From the NCBI RefSeq assembly GCF_014698795.1, contig NZ_JACJTR010000045.1:1-46139 (forward strand): DNA of 46,139 nucleotides, given 5' to 3'. The DNA comes from Nostoc sp. FACHB-892 (GTDB taxonomy: Bacteria > Cyanobacteriota > Cyanobacteriia > Cyanobacteriales > Nostocaceae). The notes below the pieces were generated by a model that was given only the letters and a program-made list of their open reading frames with translations, had not been told where the DNA came from and did no database searches. The position numbers were made by a program, and so were the translations under genes. Positions 33,658 through 44,100 of this stretch are shown here, one piece after another (position 1 is the stretch's first letter; the number at the start of each line of letters is the position of its first letter).

Positions 33658-34670
33658 TATTAATTCCTAAATGCTTCTGTATTTATTTTGTATATTAGTA
33701 GCTTTTTTATCCAATCGCATTTTTACTGTACTGAGGATGAAATTTGTATGAAGAAATGAAAATTTGGCGACATCGGGTTAAAAGCAATCACTCTTGCGGG
33801 AAATAGATTTTAACCAAAGGGGGCAGGGAACAAGCAACCAGTAAAAGATTAGCAATCGATACTGAATACTGTTGGCGAACTTAATAATTCATCCAACAGT
33901 GTCTAGGCTATATTTACCCCCAAAGGCAGCCTTCAGAGAAGTTATCAAATTAACCATAACTAAAAGCTGTTGGCTATATCCACAGCTATTTCTAAGATTT
34001 AAGAACTCGTGGCTCGGAGTCGGCGGTAACGCGGAGTGGCTCTTACGGGCAGAGAGATTACTGGTTGGGCCAACTAGATCCTGCAAGCCCGCAAGAGCCA
34101 CCGCCTCATCGAGTGAAGCGGCAACGAGTTCGTCGGTTCAACACGGCTACTGACGGGTCTACTCCAAAAATCGCATTTAATTCTTGTGATTAAACCTGAC
34201 CTTGAAATTATCTTCAGTACAGTATTGTCTGCCTAGACACAATAAGACTACTTGATACAAAAATGAGTATTGCGGGTAGCAATAGGGAGTATTTGGCACG
34301 GTGACGCCAGCTCTATCAACTGGTGTTCTAGGTTGGAATTGTAGCCTTGGGCTATCAGCTTTGCATACTCGGTATCGGTCATGCCGAGGTCGTGGGTTTC
34401 AGTCATGGTGGGGGCTGCGATCGCTCTGTTCAATTAAAGTACTTTTGCTGCCACTTTACCTAATGCTGTCTCAACACGGCTGGTAAATTCTGATGGGCGA
34501 TGCCTGCGGTGCTTGAAGGTTTTGTTCGTCTCCTGATGGGTTAAATTTAGTTTTTACCTCTTGGGTTGCAACATTCATATTCTTTACTATCTATTGCTTC
34601 TGTATTTTTTACTTAAAAATGAGAGGTAGGTATGTTTATGACGAGCGAAGTGATTGCTAAATATTTAAAA
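33658..34670. other. 1-kb gene-poor region
   Basis: I see no well-supported gene here. It contains a large nested inverted repeat, listed separately. A minus-strand frame of 52 residues (MTETHDLGMTDTEYAKLIAQ onward, start about 34406) lacks a ribosome site and may be a remnant. The flanks are AT-rich. Short plus-strand frames do not look like proteins. Confidence 0.5.
34003..34131. repeat. nested inverted-repeat (hairpin) element
   Basis: Outer arms GAACTCGT (34003-34010) and ACGAGTTC (34124-34131) enclose a strong stem: GTGGCTCTTACGGGC (34036-34050) pairs with GCCCGCAAGAGCCAC (34087-34101) with one mismatch. Inside it CTGGTTGGGCCAACTAG (34061-34077) is almost a perfect palindrome. The GC content is higher than in the flanks. 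It could be a miniature mobile element, a structured RNA or a recombination site. Confidence 0.6.
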
Positions 34671-35378
34671 TTAAATATTATTTATTATATCTAGACATTG
34701 CCTTTGCAAATTTATTAATTCTAATAATTGTGATTCTAAAGTTTTAAATACATCACTTGGCTGATTTATTTTAGCTATTTTTATAATTACGGCTTCTTCT
34801 GCATTTATTTTTTTATAGATATCACAAATTAAATCATTTTTAAATTTATGATATTTTTTAATTTCTTTTTTTTGTGCTAAAAACAATGGAAGCTCAGGTA
34901 TGGCTGTTATAATATTTAACCAACTAACAGGATGATATATATTTATATGTGAACTAAGAGTATACTTATTAAAACCAAGCAAAGCCTCTGTTTTTTTTAA
35001 ATAAATATCTTCATATATACTAATCTTTGCAATCTCTATTAAAGCTGTTTTTGCATTGTTCATATCATTAAGTAAATAATGACAAATTGCTAGTCCTACG
35101 TGAGCATAAAAAAGCCGTTCACCCTTTTCAATATAAGTAGCTTTAGTAAAACCAGCCCTGGCATCGTTAATAAGAGCAAACTTTTGTTCATCCGAAGAAC
35201 TAGAATTACACGCTTGGAGAAGTGTTTTCCAAGCAGCATTAAATTCTACCTGCGTCAAAAGGTCAAGTTTACTTTCAATAGATTCTATTAGCTTTAAAGC
35301 TTTAGCTAGTCTTATGGAAATGTCAATAAATCCTTTAGAAGCTCCAAAAATTACCGTTAATGAAATAGGTTCACTCAT
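34671..35378 (-). CDS. hypothetical helical-repeat protein (235 aa)
   Basis: The protein is helical throughout. The middle segment ARAGFTKATYIEKGERLFYA then HVGLAICHYLLNDMNNAKTA reads like paired TPR-type helices (A..F..A pattern). An N-terminal hydrophobic stretch (PISLTVIFGASKGFIDISIR) is not long enough for a clear membrane span. I do not recognise a family. It is strongly AT-rich compared with its neighbours, which suggests a different origin. It lies downstream of the membrane protein in the minus-strand defence-like array, with about 180 bases between. Confidence 0.6.
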   Translation of the reverse strand: MSEPISLTVIFGASKGFIDISIRLAKALKLIESIESKLDLLTQVEFNAAWKTLLQACNSSSSDEQKFALINDARAGFTKATYIEKGERLFYAHVGLAICHYLLNDMNNAKTALIEIAKISIYEDIYLKKTEALLGFNKYTLSSHINIYHPVSWLNIITAIPELPLFLAQKKEIKKYHKFKNDLICDIYKKINAEEAVIIKIAKINQPSDVFKTLESQLLELINLQRQCLDIINNI

Positions 35379-35562
35379 ATAAATAATTATCTAGTTTGTT
35401 GCAATGTTTACTTAATTATCTGGGGTGCGATCGCTATCCTTTCAATTCATGTACACGTTGCTACTCTTGTTGTGTCATGGCGAAAAGCCAAAGGGGCTGT
35501 CCCGTTCCGAATGGACAGTAATGACCCTTTCGGTACACCATTGCATTGACTGCACGAAGCCC

Positions 35563-36330
35563 CTAATCTGTCTTATTTTGACTGGAATTTATCTGAAATT
35601 TGTTTAACAGAACTTTTGCCATCTCTATCTTGGCTTCCTGTAAAGGATCTATAAAATCTGTACCAGAAGCTGATGTACTATTTCTATTCGACTCGGCAAT
35701 GCTATCTAACATTTGCATAGCCATGCCTACAAAATTCATTCTTTCCAAAATTTCTGTGTAGTTATTTGCCTGCTGCATACTTGATTTATAAACGAATAAG
35801 AAGGTTGCACCAATAAACTCGGTGAGTACACCAGCTATTCCTCCTATACCCGCTACAATCCAGTTATCTTTTGGATGTTGATAGCCTAATACTACGCCGT
35901 AAAGTATGAGACTAAACCCCAAAGACATAACGGCTATACTCAACCAAAAAATCCAACGTATCTGACTCAAATTTCGATTAAAATAGCTTTCTAGTGTGAT
36001 TTGTGCCATATCCCATACAGGTTTAGCTTTCCCTGGTTCTTCTATATGCTTTGCCTGAGCAAATAAATATGCTTTCTCTTCCAGCTTGGAACCAATTTGC
36101 TCAGTCTGAAAATATAGATAAATTCCTACGCATAGCATTATGTAAGGAAGAATGAGAAAAATATTGGTTATAAAAGAGCCTAAAACTTGGTTTGAAATCT
36201 CCCAAACTGATGAAGACTGTTGACGGGTGGCAACAATAAGAATGCTTATGAAGATTGTGAGTAAGCCAAACAATCTCTTCTGTCTAAGACGCTGAAGGGA
36301 TAAGTTCTCTTTCGGATTATCTTGATTCAT
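35563..36330 (-). CDS. membrane protein resembling the cyanobacterial TRADD-N-associated transmembrane domain
   Basis: The 255-aa protein has four probable membrane helices: GLLTIFISILIVATR (about 22-36), VLGSFITNIFLILPYIMLCV (about 48-67), WIFWLSIAVMSLGFSLILYG (126-145) and WIVAGIGGIAGVLTEFIGAT (about 155-174). The second pair followed by FLFVYKSSMQQANNYTEILE resembles the two-helix domain found beside TRADD-N-like domains in cyanobacterial conflict proteins. That family assignment is from memory of its pattern. GGAGA precedes the start. In the known context such membrane parts anchor immune effectors; no effector domain is fused here. Neighbouring genes are restriction-like. Confidence 0.6.
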   Translation of the reverse strand: MNQDNPKENLSLQRLRQKRLFGLLTIFISILIVATRQQSSSVWEISNQVLGSFITNIFLILPYIMLCVGIYLYFQTEQIGSKLEEKAYLFAQAKHIEEPGKAKPVWDMAQITLESYFNRNLSQIRWIFWLSIAVMSLGFSLILYGVVLGYQHPKDNWIVAGIGGIAGVLTEFIGATFLFVYKSSMQQANNYTEILERMNFVGMAMQMLDSIAESNRNSTSASGTDFIDPLQEAKIEMAKVLLNKFQINSSQNKTD

Positions 36331-36358
36331 AATTCTCCTGCCTTCTCAGATTTCCAAA

Positions 36359-36556
36359 TCAGTATCCATCACTAGGAGCCATATCATTTGCATAGCGCGT
36401 TGTCAGCCAGGGCATCTGCTCAAAGTCGCGGATGCCGTCTATGATGCGGTAATACTTGGGGTTCCCTTGAAATAGCCAGTAGGTCATTGTTTGGTAGGTT
36501 TCCTTGATTGTGTTTGGTGGGGAGCGATCGCACTTGATATGATTAATTTCCTTCAT
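36359..36556 (-). pseudogene. truncated EVE-domain protein (N-terminal 65 aa)
   Basis: TMTYWLFQGNPKYYRIIDGI and RDFEQMPWLTTRYANDM match the start of EVE-domain proteins, PUA-like readers of modified bases that are often found with restriction systems. The family needs about 140-150 residues; here a TGA follows GDGY, and the next gene's ribosome site begins 14 bases later. The binding pocket cannot be complete. Its ATG overlaps the stop of the upstream gene by one base. Confidence 0.8.
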
Positions 36557-36996
36557 TAATAATCAAATTTTCGTAGTCGTGCTAATCCTCCCCCTGTTGT
36601 GCAATCTGCCATTCCATATAAGGATTCTGAATAAAATTCAGTGTTTATAATGAGCCAGTCAGCAGTATACAACTTACCTTTAGCTGCAAATTGTCCAGTA
36701 GTATTGGTAATGCGATTATTTCTAAAGCTTAGAGAATGTTCAATCGTACCAGAGATTTCTTTATAATCATTTTTTAGATTTTGTATTTTTCTTAGGGCAA
36801 ATTTTAAAACCGAATTATTTTTACTTACCGCACAAGCATAGTTAGTTTTCATATTAAAAGAAATAATCAATTTATCATCAGTCATTAAATACATTACTTT
36901 TTCTTTATCTGTATCCGATATTTGCGCTCTGACTGGCAAAAGAATAGTCAGGAATATAATACAAGTTATACTTGAAATAATTCTTAGTTTTTTCAT
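36556..36996 (-). CDS. secreted hypothetical protein (146 aa)
   Basis: A typical signal peptide (MKKLRIISSITCIIFLTILL, cleavage probably after PVRA) shows export. The mature part has three cysteines (YACAVS near residue 54, MADCTTGG near 132) and appears beta-rich, with DDKLIISFNMKTNYACAV and GQFAAKGKLYTADWLIINTE. No family recognised. It lies downstream of the phospholipase D-helicase gene with about 70 bases between, but an exported protein has no evident part in restriction and may be unrelated cargo. Confidence 0.65.
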   Translation of the reverse strand: MKKLRIISSITCIIFLTILLPVRAQISDTDKEKVMYLMTDDKLIISFNMKTNYACAVSKNNSVLKFALRKIQNLKNDYKEISGTIEHSLSFRNNRITNTTGQFAAKGKLYTADWLIINTEFYSESLYGMADCTTGGGLARLRKFDY

Positions 36997-37069
36997 ATTA
37001 AAAATTGTGATTTATAGGTTAAATTTGAGAACTATCGCCTCCGACACACACTTTACGCTATCGCACCCT

Positions 37070-40000
37070 TCACATTTCCTCGCTTGTATGTGGTTTAAAC
37101 CACTCATAGCAAATCAACTTAATGTCTTTTTGCTGGATAATTTCTACTGGTTTTATGTCTTGGTCATCTGCAAGTTCCTCATATTGGTCAGTATCTACAA
37201 AATATTCATCTAATTCAGAAATGAGTAAAGTAACATTTTTATGTTGTTTGAACATCTCCCAAATCGCCTTAATGTCTCGCTCATAGCTACGGGAATTAAC
37301 TGTGGTGATTACCTTTAATACCCGTTCCTTGGTTTCTTCATCAATTGGTTCACTTTGAAATAAATCAGGTTGGGTGAGGGCATGATGAATGTTTTGCAGG
37401 AGCTTTGGCATTTGTGGTTTAATGCCTTTAGCTGTTTGCTGTTGTTGGAAAGAGTTAAACAGATTGCCTATGGCTCTTTCTAAAACAGGGAAAATGCGGT
37501 TATCAAACTGGACTGGTGGTAATTCATCAGGTTTGGGAAAGTCTGATTGTTGGCATTTAAGCCAGTTAAAAATGGTGCGTTTGTCACTAATCAACCTATT
37601 AGGGTCTAGGGAGATAGCATTATCAATGCGTGGGTAAAAATGCCAAAAGTGCTTGTCTTGTACCTGAAAAGCAAAGAATATTCCCCCATCAGGAACGTTG
37701 GGATGGGGTATGGGTTTATTCCAGGTGCTATGAATTCCAAATGGGATATCATCAATTAGTTCCTTACTGGCTTGTTGTAAAAACTCTAGTAACGGTAATC
37801 TCATCTCATCTAGGGATACCAAATCAGATGCTTGTTCTAGTTCCTCTAAAATGGCTTGTTTTTCTGCATCGCTGTCAGCCATCTTAAGTTTGTACAGTTC
37901 ATCTAATGATTTACCAGAAATAGTTTCACCTAGTACGCTACCGTCTAACCCTACTTCCCGGTCAATAGTGGCAATGCGTTCTTGTAATCTTCTAACTAGC
38001 CCTAATAATTTCTCTAGTCCCTGTTCTGGAAAGCAATTGTAGATAAACAACTCGTCATAATCAGTGCCTAAGCGGTCAATTCGTCCTGCCCGTTGAATCA
38101 TGCGTACTGGGTTCCAATGCAGGTCATAGTTAACTAACACTCCAGCATCTTGCAGGTTTTGACCTTCTGATAGTACATCTGTACACACAAGAATATCAAT
38201 TGGGTTTTGTTGCAGTAGAGTTAATTCCTCATCACTATCAGTTTGAACATTAGCTTTAGGTGCAAACCGTTTAACTTTCTCTTCCCGTTGTTTACCAGGG
38301 GTTGCACCAGTCAATAACTCAATCACAGGGGCTTGAGTGTTAACCGTCATTTGGGATAACCAAGCTGCATCTGTAATTAATTGTTTATATAAATACTCAG
38401 CCGTATCTTTAAAGTAGCTAAATACTAAAATCTTTTTACCTTGCAGTTGAGTTTTGAGCAGTTCTTTAAATGCCGCTAACTTGCGGTCATAGTCTGTGTT
38501 AGCTGCGGCTGAGGATTCAATTTTTTCTAAGGTGATAATAATATTGTTTAAAATTGCTAAGTCAGCTTGAATCTGCTGTTTGAGTTGATTTAGATCATAG
38601 TCTTTAGAGTCAACTTCACCTAATGACTCAATAATGGCATTAACTGATTTACCTTCTTCTTCATCTTCAGCAGCTAATACTAACTTACGAAAGTTTTTAC
38701 TATCTAATAGCTTCCCTTGTTGGGTGAGAATTTCATAAAAATTAGTCTGAAAGTCTCGCTGGTTGCGAATACTATTTTTAAAAGCAAGTAGTGAACTTTC
38801 AAATCGTTTAAAATAAAGGGCTTTTTGGAGGGCAACTAGGGCATCATTACGCTTGACTTCATTTTCTTCCCCTTTATCCTTGCGCTTTTTGAAAGCTTTA
38901 ATATTATAAGCAGGTAGGTTAAGCTTGTCAATTTGAGTGGCTATCCCCGTATACAGCCCAGCAAAGCTATCTTCAAAGTTATAGGTGAACTGTTCTAACT
39001 GGCGTTTAGGAAAGTGAATCAATTTACCATTAATGCGAATTTCTTCACCTGCTTGTTGCCTTCTAATCACGTCCTGGCGGCTGCGTCTCACCATTGTTTG
39101 CATGAGGAGTTCTGTAATTTCTACCCCACCTTTAGCTAAGGCTTTAAAATAAGTCTTGAGGTTAGAAATACCCCATTCTCGATAATAAGTTTCACCGCCA
39201 CGGGTAATTAGTAAAATTTGATGATAAAGGTCAAATATACTGTTATTAATAGGGGTAGCGGTTAGTAACACCACCCGTTTATTACGTTTACCACTGCTGA
39301 CTAGCTTTAATAAATTGCGGTAGCGATTGGTGGCACTGTTGCGGAAATTGTGGGATTCATCCACCACCACGATGTCATAACGCGCGTAATCTTGAACATT
39401 AAAGCTTTGACGGCTGATTTCTTCATGTGAGATAATATCAGCTTTAATGCCAAATTCATCTAGTTTTTTGTCCCACACTAATTTTTTAAGTTGAGCCGGA
39501 CAAACTACCAAAGCACGAGGCACAAATCTCGGTTTTCTCAGTTTAATTAGGTAATAGTCCAGCAGCCGCAAACCAATAAAGGTTTTCCCCAAACCCACAG
39601 CATCAGCAATAACACAGCCATCATGTCTTTCTATGAGTCTGACTGCTCTTTCAAATCCCTCTTGTTGAAAACTGGCTAGTTCTAATGAGGTGCGATCGCT
39701 CTCGCCAATGATGGTATCTTCCTTAAATAGTTCGTATAGTGCCTTGAGAAATACTTGATAGGGGGTGTAAGCTTTACTGCCAAATTTGGAGGCGTTGAGG
39801 GCATCAATTAACTTGGTTTTGTAATCAACATCAACACTAGGGTCATTCCAAAATCCTGCAAACCAGTTATGTCTGAGGTCGTGAGCGATCGCACCAATTT
39901 TGTTGACAACGTTTAACTCGGTATTCCCTTCTAAGCCGGCTGGGGTGAAGTTTGAAGACCCGACGATGCTGTAATTATTGAAGATATAGGCTTTGGCATG

Positions 40001-40381
40001 AAGAAACTGATTTTTATCTCCATGCGCTCCAAACAGTCTCACCTCAACGTCATGCCTTTGCAGATAGGCAATCATGCGCTCTATCTCATTCTGGTATTTA
40101 GAATTTAGCGGTTGGTTTTCTAACTCCTCTTGAATGTTTTTCTTAAAGTAACGGATTAAGTCAATGCGATCGCTTTCTGCTGGTCTAATGGTGGGGTCAC
40201 GTCCAATGAGTAACCGCAGGCTGGTTAGTTGGTTCATGGCAGCTTCTAGGCGTACCCATGCCTCGATGCGGAAAAATCCGGTGGCGATGTCGAGGACAAT
40301 TTGGTGTTCGTCCTCAATTAGGGTTTTGAGGATGTTTTGGAGTTTGTAGCGGGAGTTGTCGATGTAATCTGGTAGAGGCAT
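37070..40381 (-). CDS. phospholipase D-SNF2 helicase fusion (restriction-like)
   Basis: The 1103-aa protein begins with a phospholipase D-type nuclease domain; His128-x-Lys130 lies in FLHAKAYIFNN, followed by GSSNFTPAGLEGNTELN (141-157). A superfamily 2 SNF2-like helicase follows: Walker A DAVGLGKTFIG (260-270), DESHNFRN, LTATPINNS, and motif VI QRAGRIDRLG around residue 765. The C-terminal 250 residues are unassigned. It should translocate on DNA and cut through the phospholipase D site, probably as a dimer. It lies in one operon with an Eco57I-type methyltransferase and a membrane protein. The single phospholipase D motif is usual for dimeric members. Confidence 0.9.
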   Translation of the reverse strand: MPLPDYIDNSRYKLQNILKTLIEDEHQIVLDIATGFFRIEAWVRLEAAMNQLTSLRLLIGRDPTIRPAESDRIDLIRYFKKNIQEELENQPLNSKYQNEIERMIAYLQRHDVEVRLFGAHGDKNQFLHAKAYIFNNYSIVGSSNFTPAGLEGNTELNVVNKIGAIAHDLRHNWFAGFWNDPSVDVDYKTKLIDALNASKFGSKAYTPYQVFLKALYELFKEDTIIGESDRTSLELASFQQEGFERAVRLIERHDGCVIADAVGLGKTFIGLRLLDYYLIKLRKPRFVPRALVVCPAQLKKLVWDKKLDEFGIKADIISHEEISRQSFNVQDYARYDIVVVDESHNFRNSATNRYRNLLKLVSSGKRNKRVVLLTATPINNSIFDLYHQILLITRGGETYYREWGISNLKTYFKALAKGGVEITELLMQTMVRRSRQDVIRRQQAGEEIRINGKLIHFPKRQLEQFTYNFEDSFAGLYTGIATQIDKLNLPAYNIKAFKKRKDKGEENEVKRNDALVALQKALYFKRFESSLLAFKNSIRNQRDFQTNFYEILTQQGKLLDSKNFRKLVLAAEDEEEGKSVNAIIESLGEVDSKDYDLNQLKQQIQADLAILNNIIITLEKIESSAAANTDYDRKLAAFKELLKTQLQGKKILVFSYFKDTAEYLYKQLITDAAWLSQMTVNTQAPVIELLTGATPGKQREEKVKRFAPKANVQTDSDEELTLLQQNPIDILVCTDVLSEGQNLQDAGVLVNYDLHWNPVRMIQRAGRIDRLGTDYDELFIYNCFPEQGLEKLLGLVRRLQERIATIDREVGLDGSVLGETISGKSLDELYKLKMADSDAEKQAILEELEQASDLVSLDEMRLPLLEFLQQASKELIDDIPFGIHSTWNKPIPHPNVPDGGIFFAFQVQDKHFWHFYPRIDNAISLDPNRLISDKRTIFNWLKCQQSDFPKPDELPPVQFDNRIFPVLERAIGNLFNSFQQQQTAKGIKPQMPKLLQNIHHALTQPDLFQSEPIDEETKERVLKVITTVNSRSYERDIKAIWEMFKQHKNVTLLISELDEYFVDTDQYEELADDQDIKPVEIIQQKDIKLICYEWFKPHTSEEM

Positions 40382-40409
40382 TTTAGTAGTTAGTAATATT
40401 AATTATTCA

Positions 40410-41174
40410 TTAAAATACTGCTCTTAGTCCGCCAATTATTCCAACAATAATTAATGCTAATACTAAGCAGCCACAACCAATCTCTAATCGGTTTGATTCT
40501 TCTGTAACTTTAAGTATTGTTCCTTCTGGGTACAGAATATTAAAACAAATCATTACAGAAGCAACGGATAAGACCCAAATTTGAAGAGTATTAAAATCTT
40601 TAGAATTTGGATCATCTTGAAATTGGCTATCGAATCCGAATGTCAGAGCTATTAATGTAGTATAAATTTTACTAACTGTTTGCCTATCATTTGGCAAACC
40701 GAATCTAACAACAGCGTTGGGACAAATTAGCCCGACAATCCAAGATAAAGTAAATAAAATTTCAAATTTCTCTGTTAATGTTCTAGGTTCAGAATCATCT
40801 ATCACGAGGCAAAACCAAGATATTAGCCCCCATATTGCTAATTTAATTAAATTGAGAAATGGATTTGATTTAACATTCTCTGTACTAGTGTTGATTGCTT
40901 CAGATTCATTATCTTTTATAGGTATAGTTTTTACTTCAATAGTCGAATATTTTTGCTCATCAACAACTTTTTCTAATTCAGGCTCAATTATTTTTTTTTG
41001 ATTATTGCCTTGAAAATTTATATTAACAGACACACTTACATTGACATCTTGACCATCAATATTGGTAGATGTTTCATATGTTTGTGAAATAGAATTAACT
41101 AAATTATCTGATGTCAAATTTTCAGTAGAGTTATTTAGAGAACTTGAGTTTTGCTTATTTTCTTGTTCATTCAT
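40410..41174 (-). CDS. membrane protein inserted in the restriction operon
   Basis: The first 100 residues are polar and Asn/Ser/Glu-rich (NEQENKQNSSSLNNSTENL), probably disordered. The rest has about four hydrophobic segments: LIKLAIWGLISWFCLVI, FTLSWIVGLICPNAVV, IWVLSVASVMICFNIL and CLVLALIIVGIIGGL. No family recognised. It starts two bases after the methyltransferase stop and ends 28 bases before the helicase, so it is part of the operon. A membrane protein inside a methyltransferase-helicase pair is unusual; it may tether the system to the membrane or be an effector. Confidence 0.7.
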   Translation of the reverse strand: MNEQENKQNSSSLNNSTENLTSDNLVNSISQTYETSTNIDGQDVNVSVSVNINFQGNNQKKIIEPELEKVVDEQKYSTIEVKTIPIKDNESEAINTSTENVKSNPFLNLIKLAIWGLISWFCLVIDDSEPRTLTEKFEILFTLSWIVGLICPNAVVRFGLPNDRQTVSKIYTTLIALTFGFDSQFQDDPNSKDFNTLQIWVLSVASVMICFNILYPEGTILKVTEESNRLEIGCGCLVLALIIVGIIGGLRAVF

Positions 41175-41176
41175 AA

Positions 41177-44100
41177 TTATTCCCCCCTAATAATCTTCAT
41201 TTCCTCAGCCGTCAACCCATACAGATGAGCTACCCTATCATCAATCTCTGCTTCCCATTTCTGTACATCTTGACCTTTGGCATCAACGCATTTTTGAACT
41301 AAGGCTTTTATGGTTAAGCGGTTGGGTTCGGAAGCGGTGGGAATGGGAATTTGAAATAGGTTTTCTTTGTAGGCTTGTAGATATCCGTTTTGTAAATCAG
41401 TACAAATTTGCTGAATAAACCACCATCCTGATGAGGAATTGAGTATTGCTGTAACATATTCATCAGAACCAGTAATCATGTACAGTGCATCATTATGATG
41501 AATTTGGTTTCTGTCAAATGCAAAATTAGCCTGATTCATAAAGCGTCCTAATATAATTTTTGGTGCTTGGAATTCTTGCCAGTAATTAGCAGCACACCTT
41601 TGCATTGCATACCACTCATATCTAACTCCTGTTTCTGCTTGATTACGTGCAGATAATTTATCTCTAAACTGAGCTAGATGATTGTAAAGTGCTGGATATC
41701 TTGTTTTAAATTCTCTTTCTGCTCTTGTAGAAGCTCCTGTAATAGAATTATCTTCATGTAGGGGGAAATGCCAAGGGATAAATAACAACCACAAATCAGG
41801 ATTTTGAACACACCAGCGCTTAACATCTTTACCTCGACAATATGGCCTCATTACCTCAGCTGATGATTCATGTTCAGCAATCAACCTATCCCGTGTTGCT
41901 CTATCTACAACAAATGCTTCATTTAAACCTGTCAAAATTCCTCTATAAAACCTACCATTTACATACTCGCCCAATGGTGTACCTGCACTTCTTAACTTAT
42001 CCAGCAACCGCAACACAGATGGAGACTCTAACCGCCAGCCATCAGATCCTAATTCTTTCTGAGGCATATAAAAACTTTGATTTTTATACACCGAGGTAAA
42101 CTCATCAACAGACTTACCAACTTCCCAATTCAGCACACGAGCTTGGTGATCGTTTGGCTTATTCTTACTAACCAAAATAATGCTGGGGTATGCGATCGCT
42201 TCAAATACTGGTGCATCACCAAAATCAATCAACACCTGCACTTGTGACTTTTCACCTAAAAATTGACGCAGTTTTTCACCATAGCCTGCACGGAAGTATT
42301 TGTTAGACGTGATGTAAGACAAATGCCCTCCAGACTTGAGCAGCCTAAACCCACGCTCATAAAAGTAAACAAAGAGGTCAGATACCCCGGTGTAACATTC
42401 ATATTCTGCTTGAAGGGCTGGCTTGAGTTCTTTAATCTGCTCTTGTCTCACATAAGGCGGATTACCAATCACAATATCAAACCCACCCTGCTGCTGAAAT
42501 ACCTCATTAAAATGCAGATGCCATTGGAAGAAGTTAAGCGATCGCATCCCCTTTTCTACTTCAGCCGCAATCCTGCTTAATTCCTGCAACTTGGCACTGA
42601 TAACTTGTTGCTTCTGAGTTTGGGCGCGGCTAGCTTTGCCCTTCAAACGTCTAATATCCTGCTCCAAATTGCGCTGCTCAATCTGCCAATACTGAAGACG
42701 GTCAGCGATCGCAACTCGAAACACGTTCTTCTCAGCTTCTAAAATTTTTCCTCTAAGAATCTTGCGCTCCTCTGCATGAGCCTCAAAATACTCATGTCGC
42801 AAGTTTATTAAGGGCTGAATGGCTGATTGCACAGGGGTGACATTCAGCATTGTCTGCTGTTGTTTGGTAGGGTCAGGAATTAACTGCTCACCTTGAATAG
42901 TAGAAATGAGGGAATCTCCACGCATTAGCTTGTAATCAAGGTTGGGCAGTGGTTCCACATCATCAACATCAGGAATATCCACCACCAGCGACAACCACAT
43001 TCGCAGCTTGGCAATTTCCACCGCTTCGGGCTTAATGTCTACACCATAGAGATTATTAGCAATAATGTCTCGCTTCCATTGACTGATAGTCAGACTACCC
43101 CGTTGTACGGGTCTACCGTCTGTTCGATGAGCGATCGCTTGCTTGAGTGACAAAATTACTTGCATCATCCCCATTGGGAATGCACCAGAACCCACAGCAG
43201 GGTCACAAATTCTCACAGAGTTTAGTGCAAGCTTTAGCTTCTTAGCCTGCTCTTTGGTCAACAGTTGGTTAATATCCTGTCCAGGTAGTTCGAGGTCATA
43301 TTCTGTAAGTTGCTTGACTGCTTCCAAGTCCATACCTGTTTGGTCTGCTAGGTAGCGGCTTAGAGATTCCACACACATGAACTGGACAATACCTCTGGGA
43401 GTGTAGAAAGTGCCACTTTGCCCTCGTTCCTCAGAGGCCAGCATATTCTCAAATACTTTACCCAGCATCTCAGGGTCAACGGCGACATCTTCATCACCCT
43501 GGACATTTTCTGAAACGGTGAAGTTATAGCTATTAAAGAACTTTAAAATACCTTTGTCGCCACTGGGGTCAAAAAGAGAGTTAGGCAATTCAATTTGAGG
43601 GGGTGTTTCAACTCCGGCAGAGTCAACTATGTCTTCGCCATAATCCCGGTCAAACAGTCCGCCATTGAGATAAGGAATTTTACCCCAAGGGGAATCCATA
43701 TTTGGACGTGGTTTGTTGAGCATTTCAAAAAACAACGGCTCTAGCACCTGATTATAAAAATCTGTGTCTTCTAGGTCTGAGCGTAGTTTGTTGTATTGAT
43801 TTTTCAGAAAATTGCGATCGCCTGCCAAAAATTCCTTTTTCTGCAAAAAGTAAAGGAACATAACTCGCCCCAAAAGGCGTTGAGAGAACTGATGCAGCCG
43901 ATTGGAGTCACTAAAGTAGGAATGCTGGTTGTGAGATTTAATAACCCGTTGCAGTTCCTCAAAGATTTCTCGATAACCCTGATAGAACTCTTTAGTCAGC
44001 TTCTCTACATCAAAGGCTTCACACTGTACCTTATACAGTTCTTGGGGAGAAAGATTTCGGGCAGCGATCGCATCTAGACGGTCACGGTCGTAGTTGGTGG

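Noticed and set aside
34003..34131. tRNA or integron attC site
   Set aside because: No cloverleaf, anticodon arm or TTCGA loop fits, and the RYYYAAC/GTTRRRY core pair of attC is missing.
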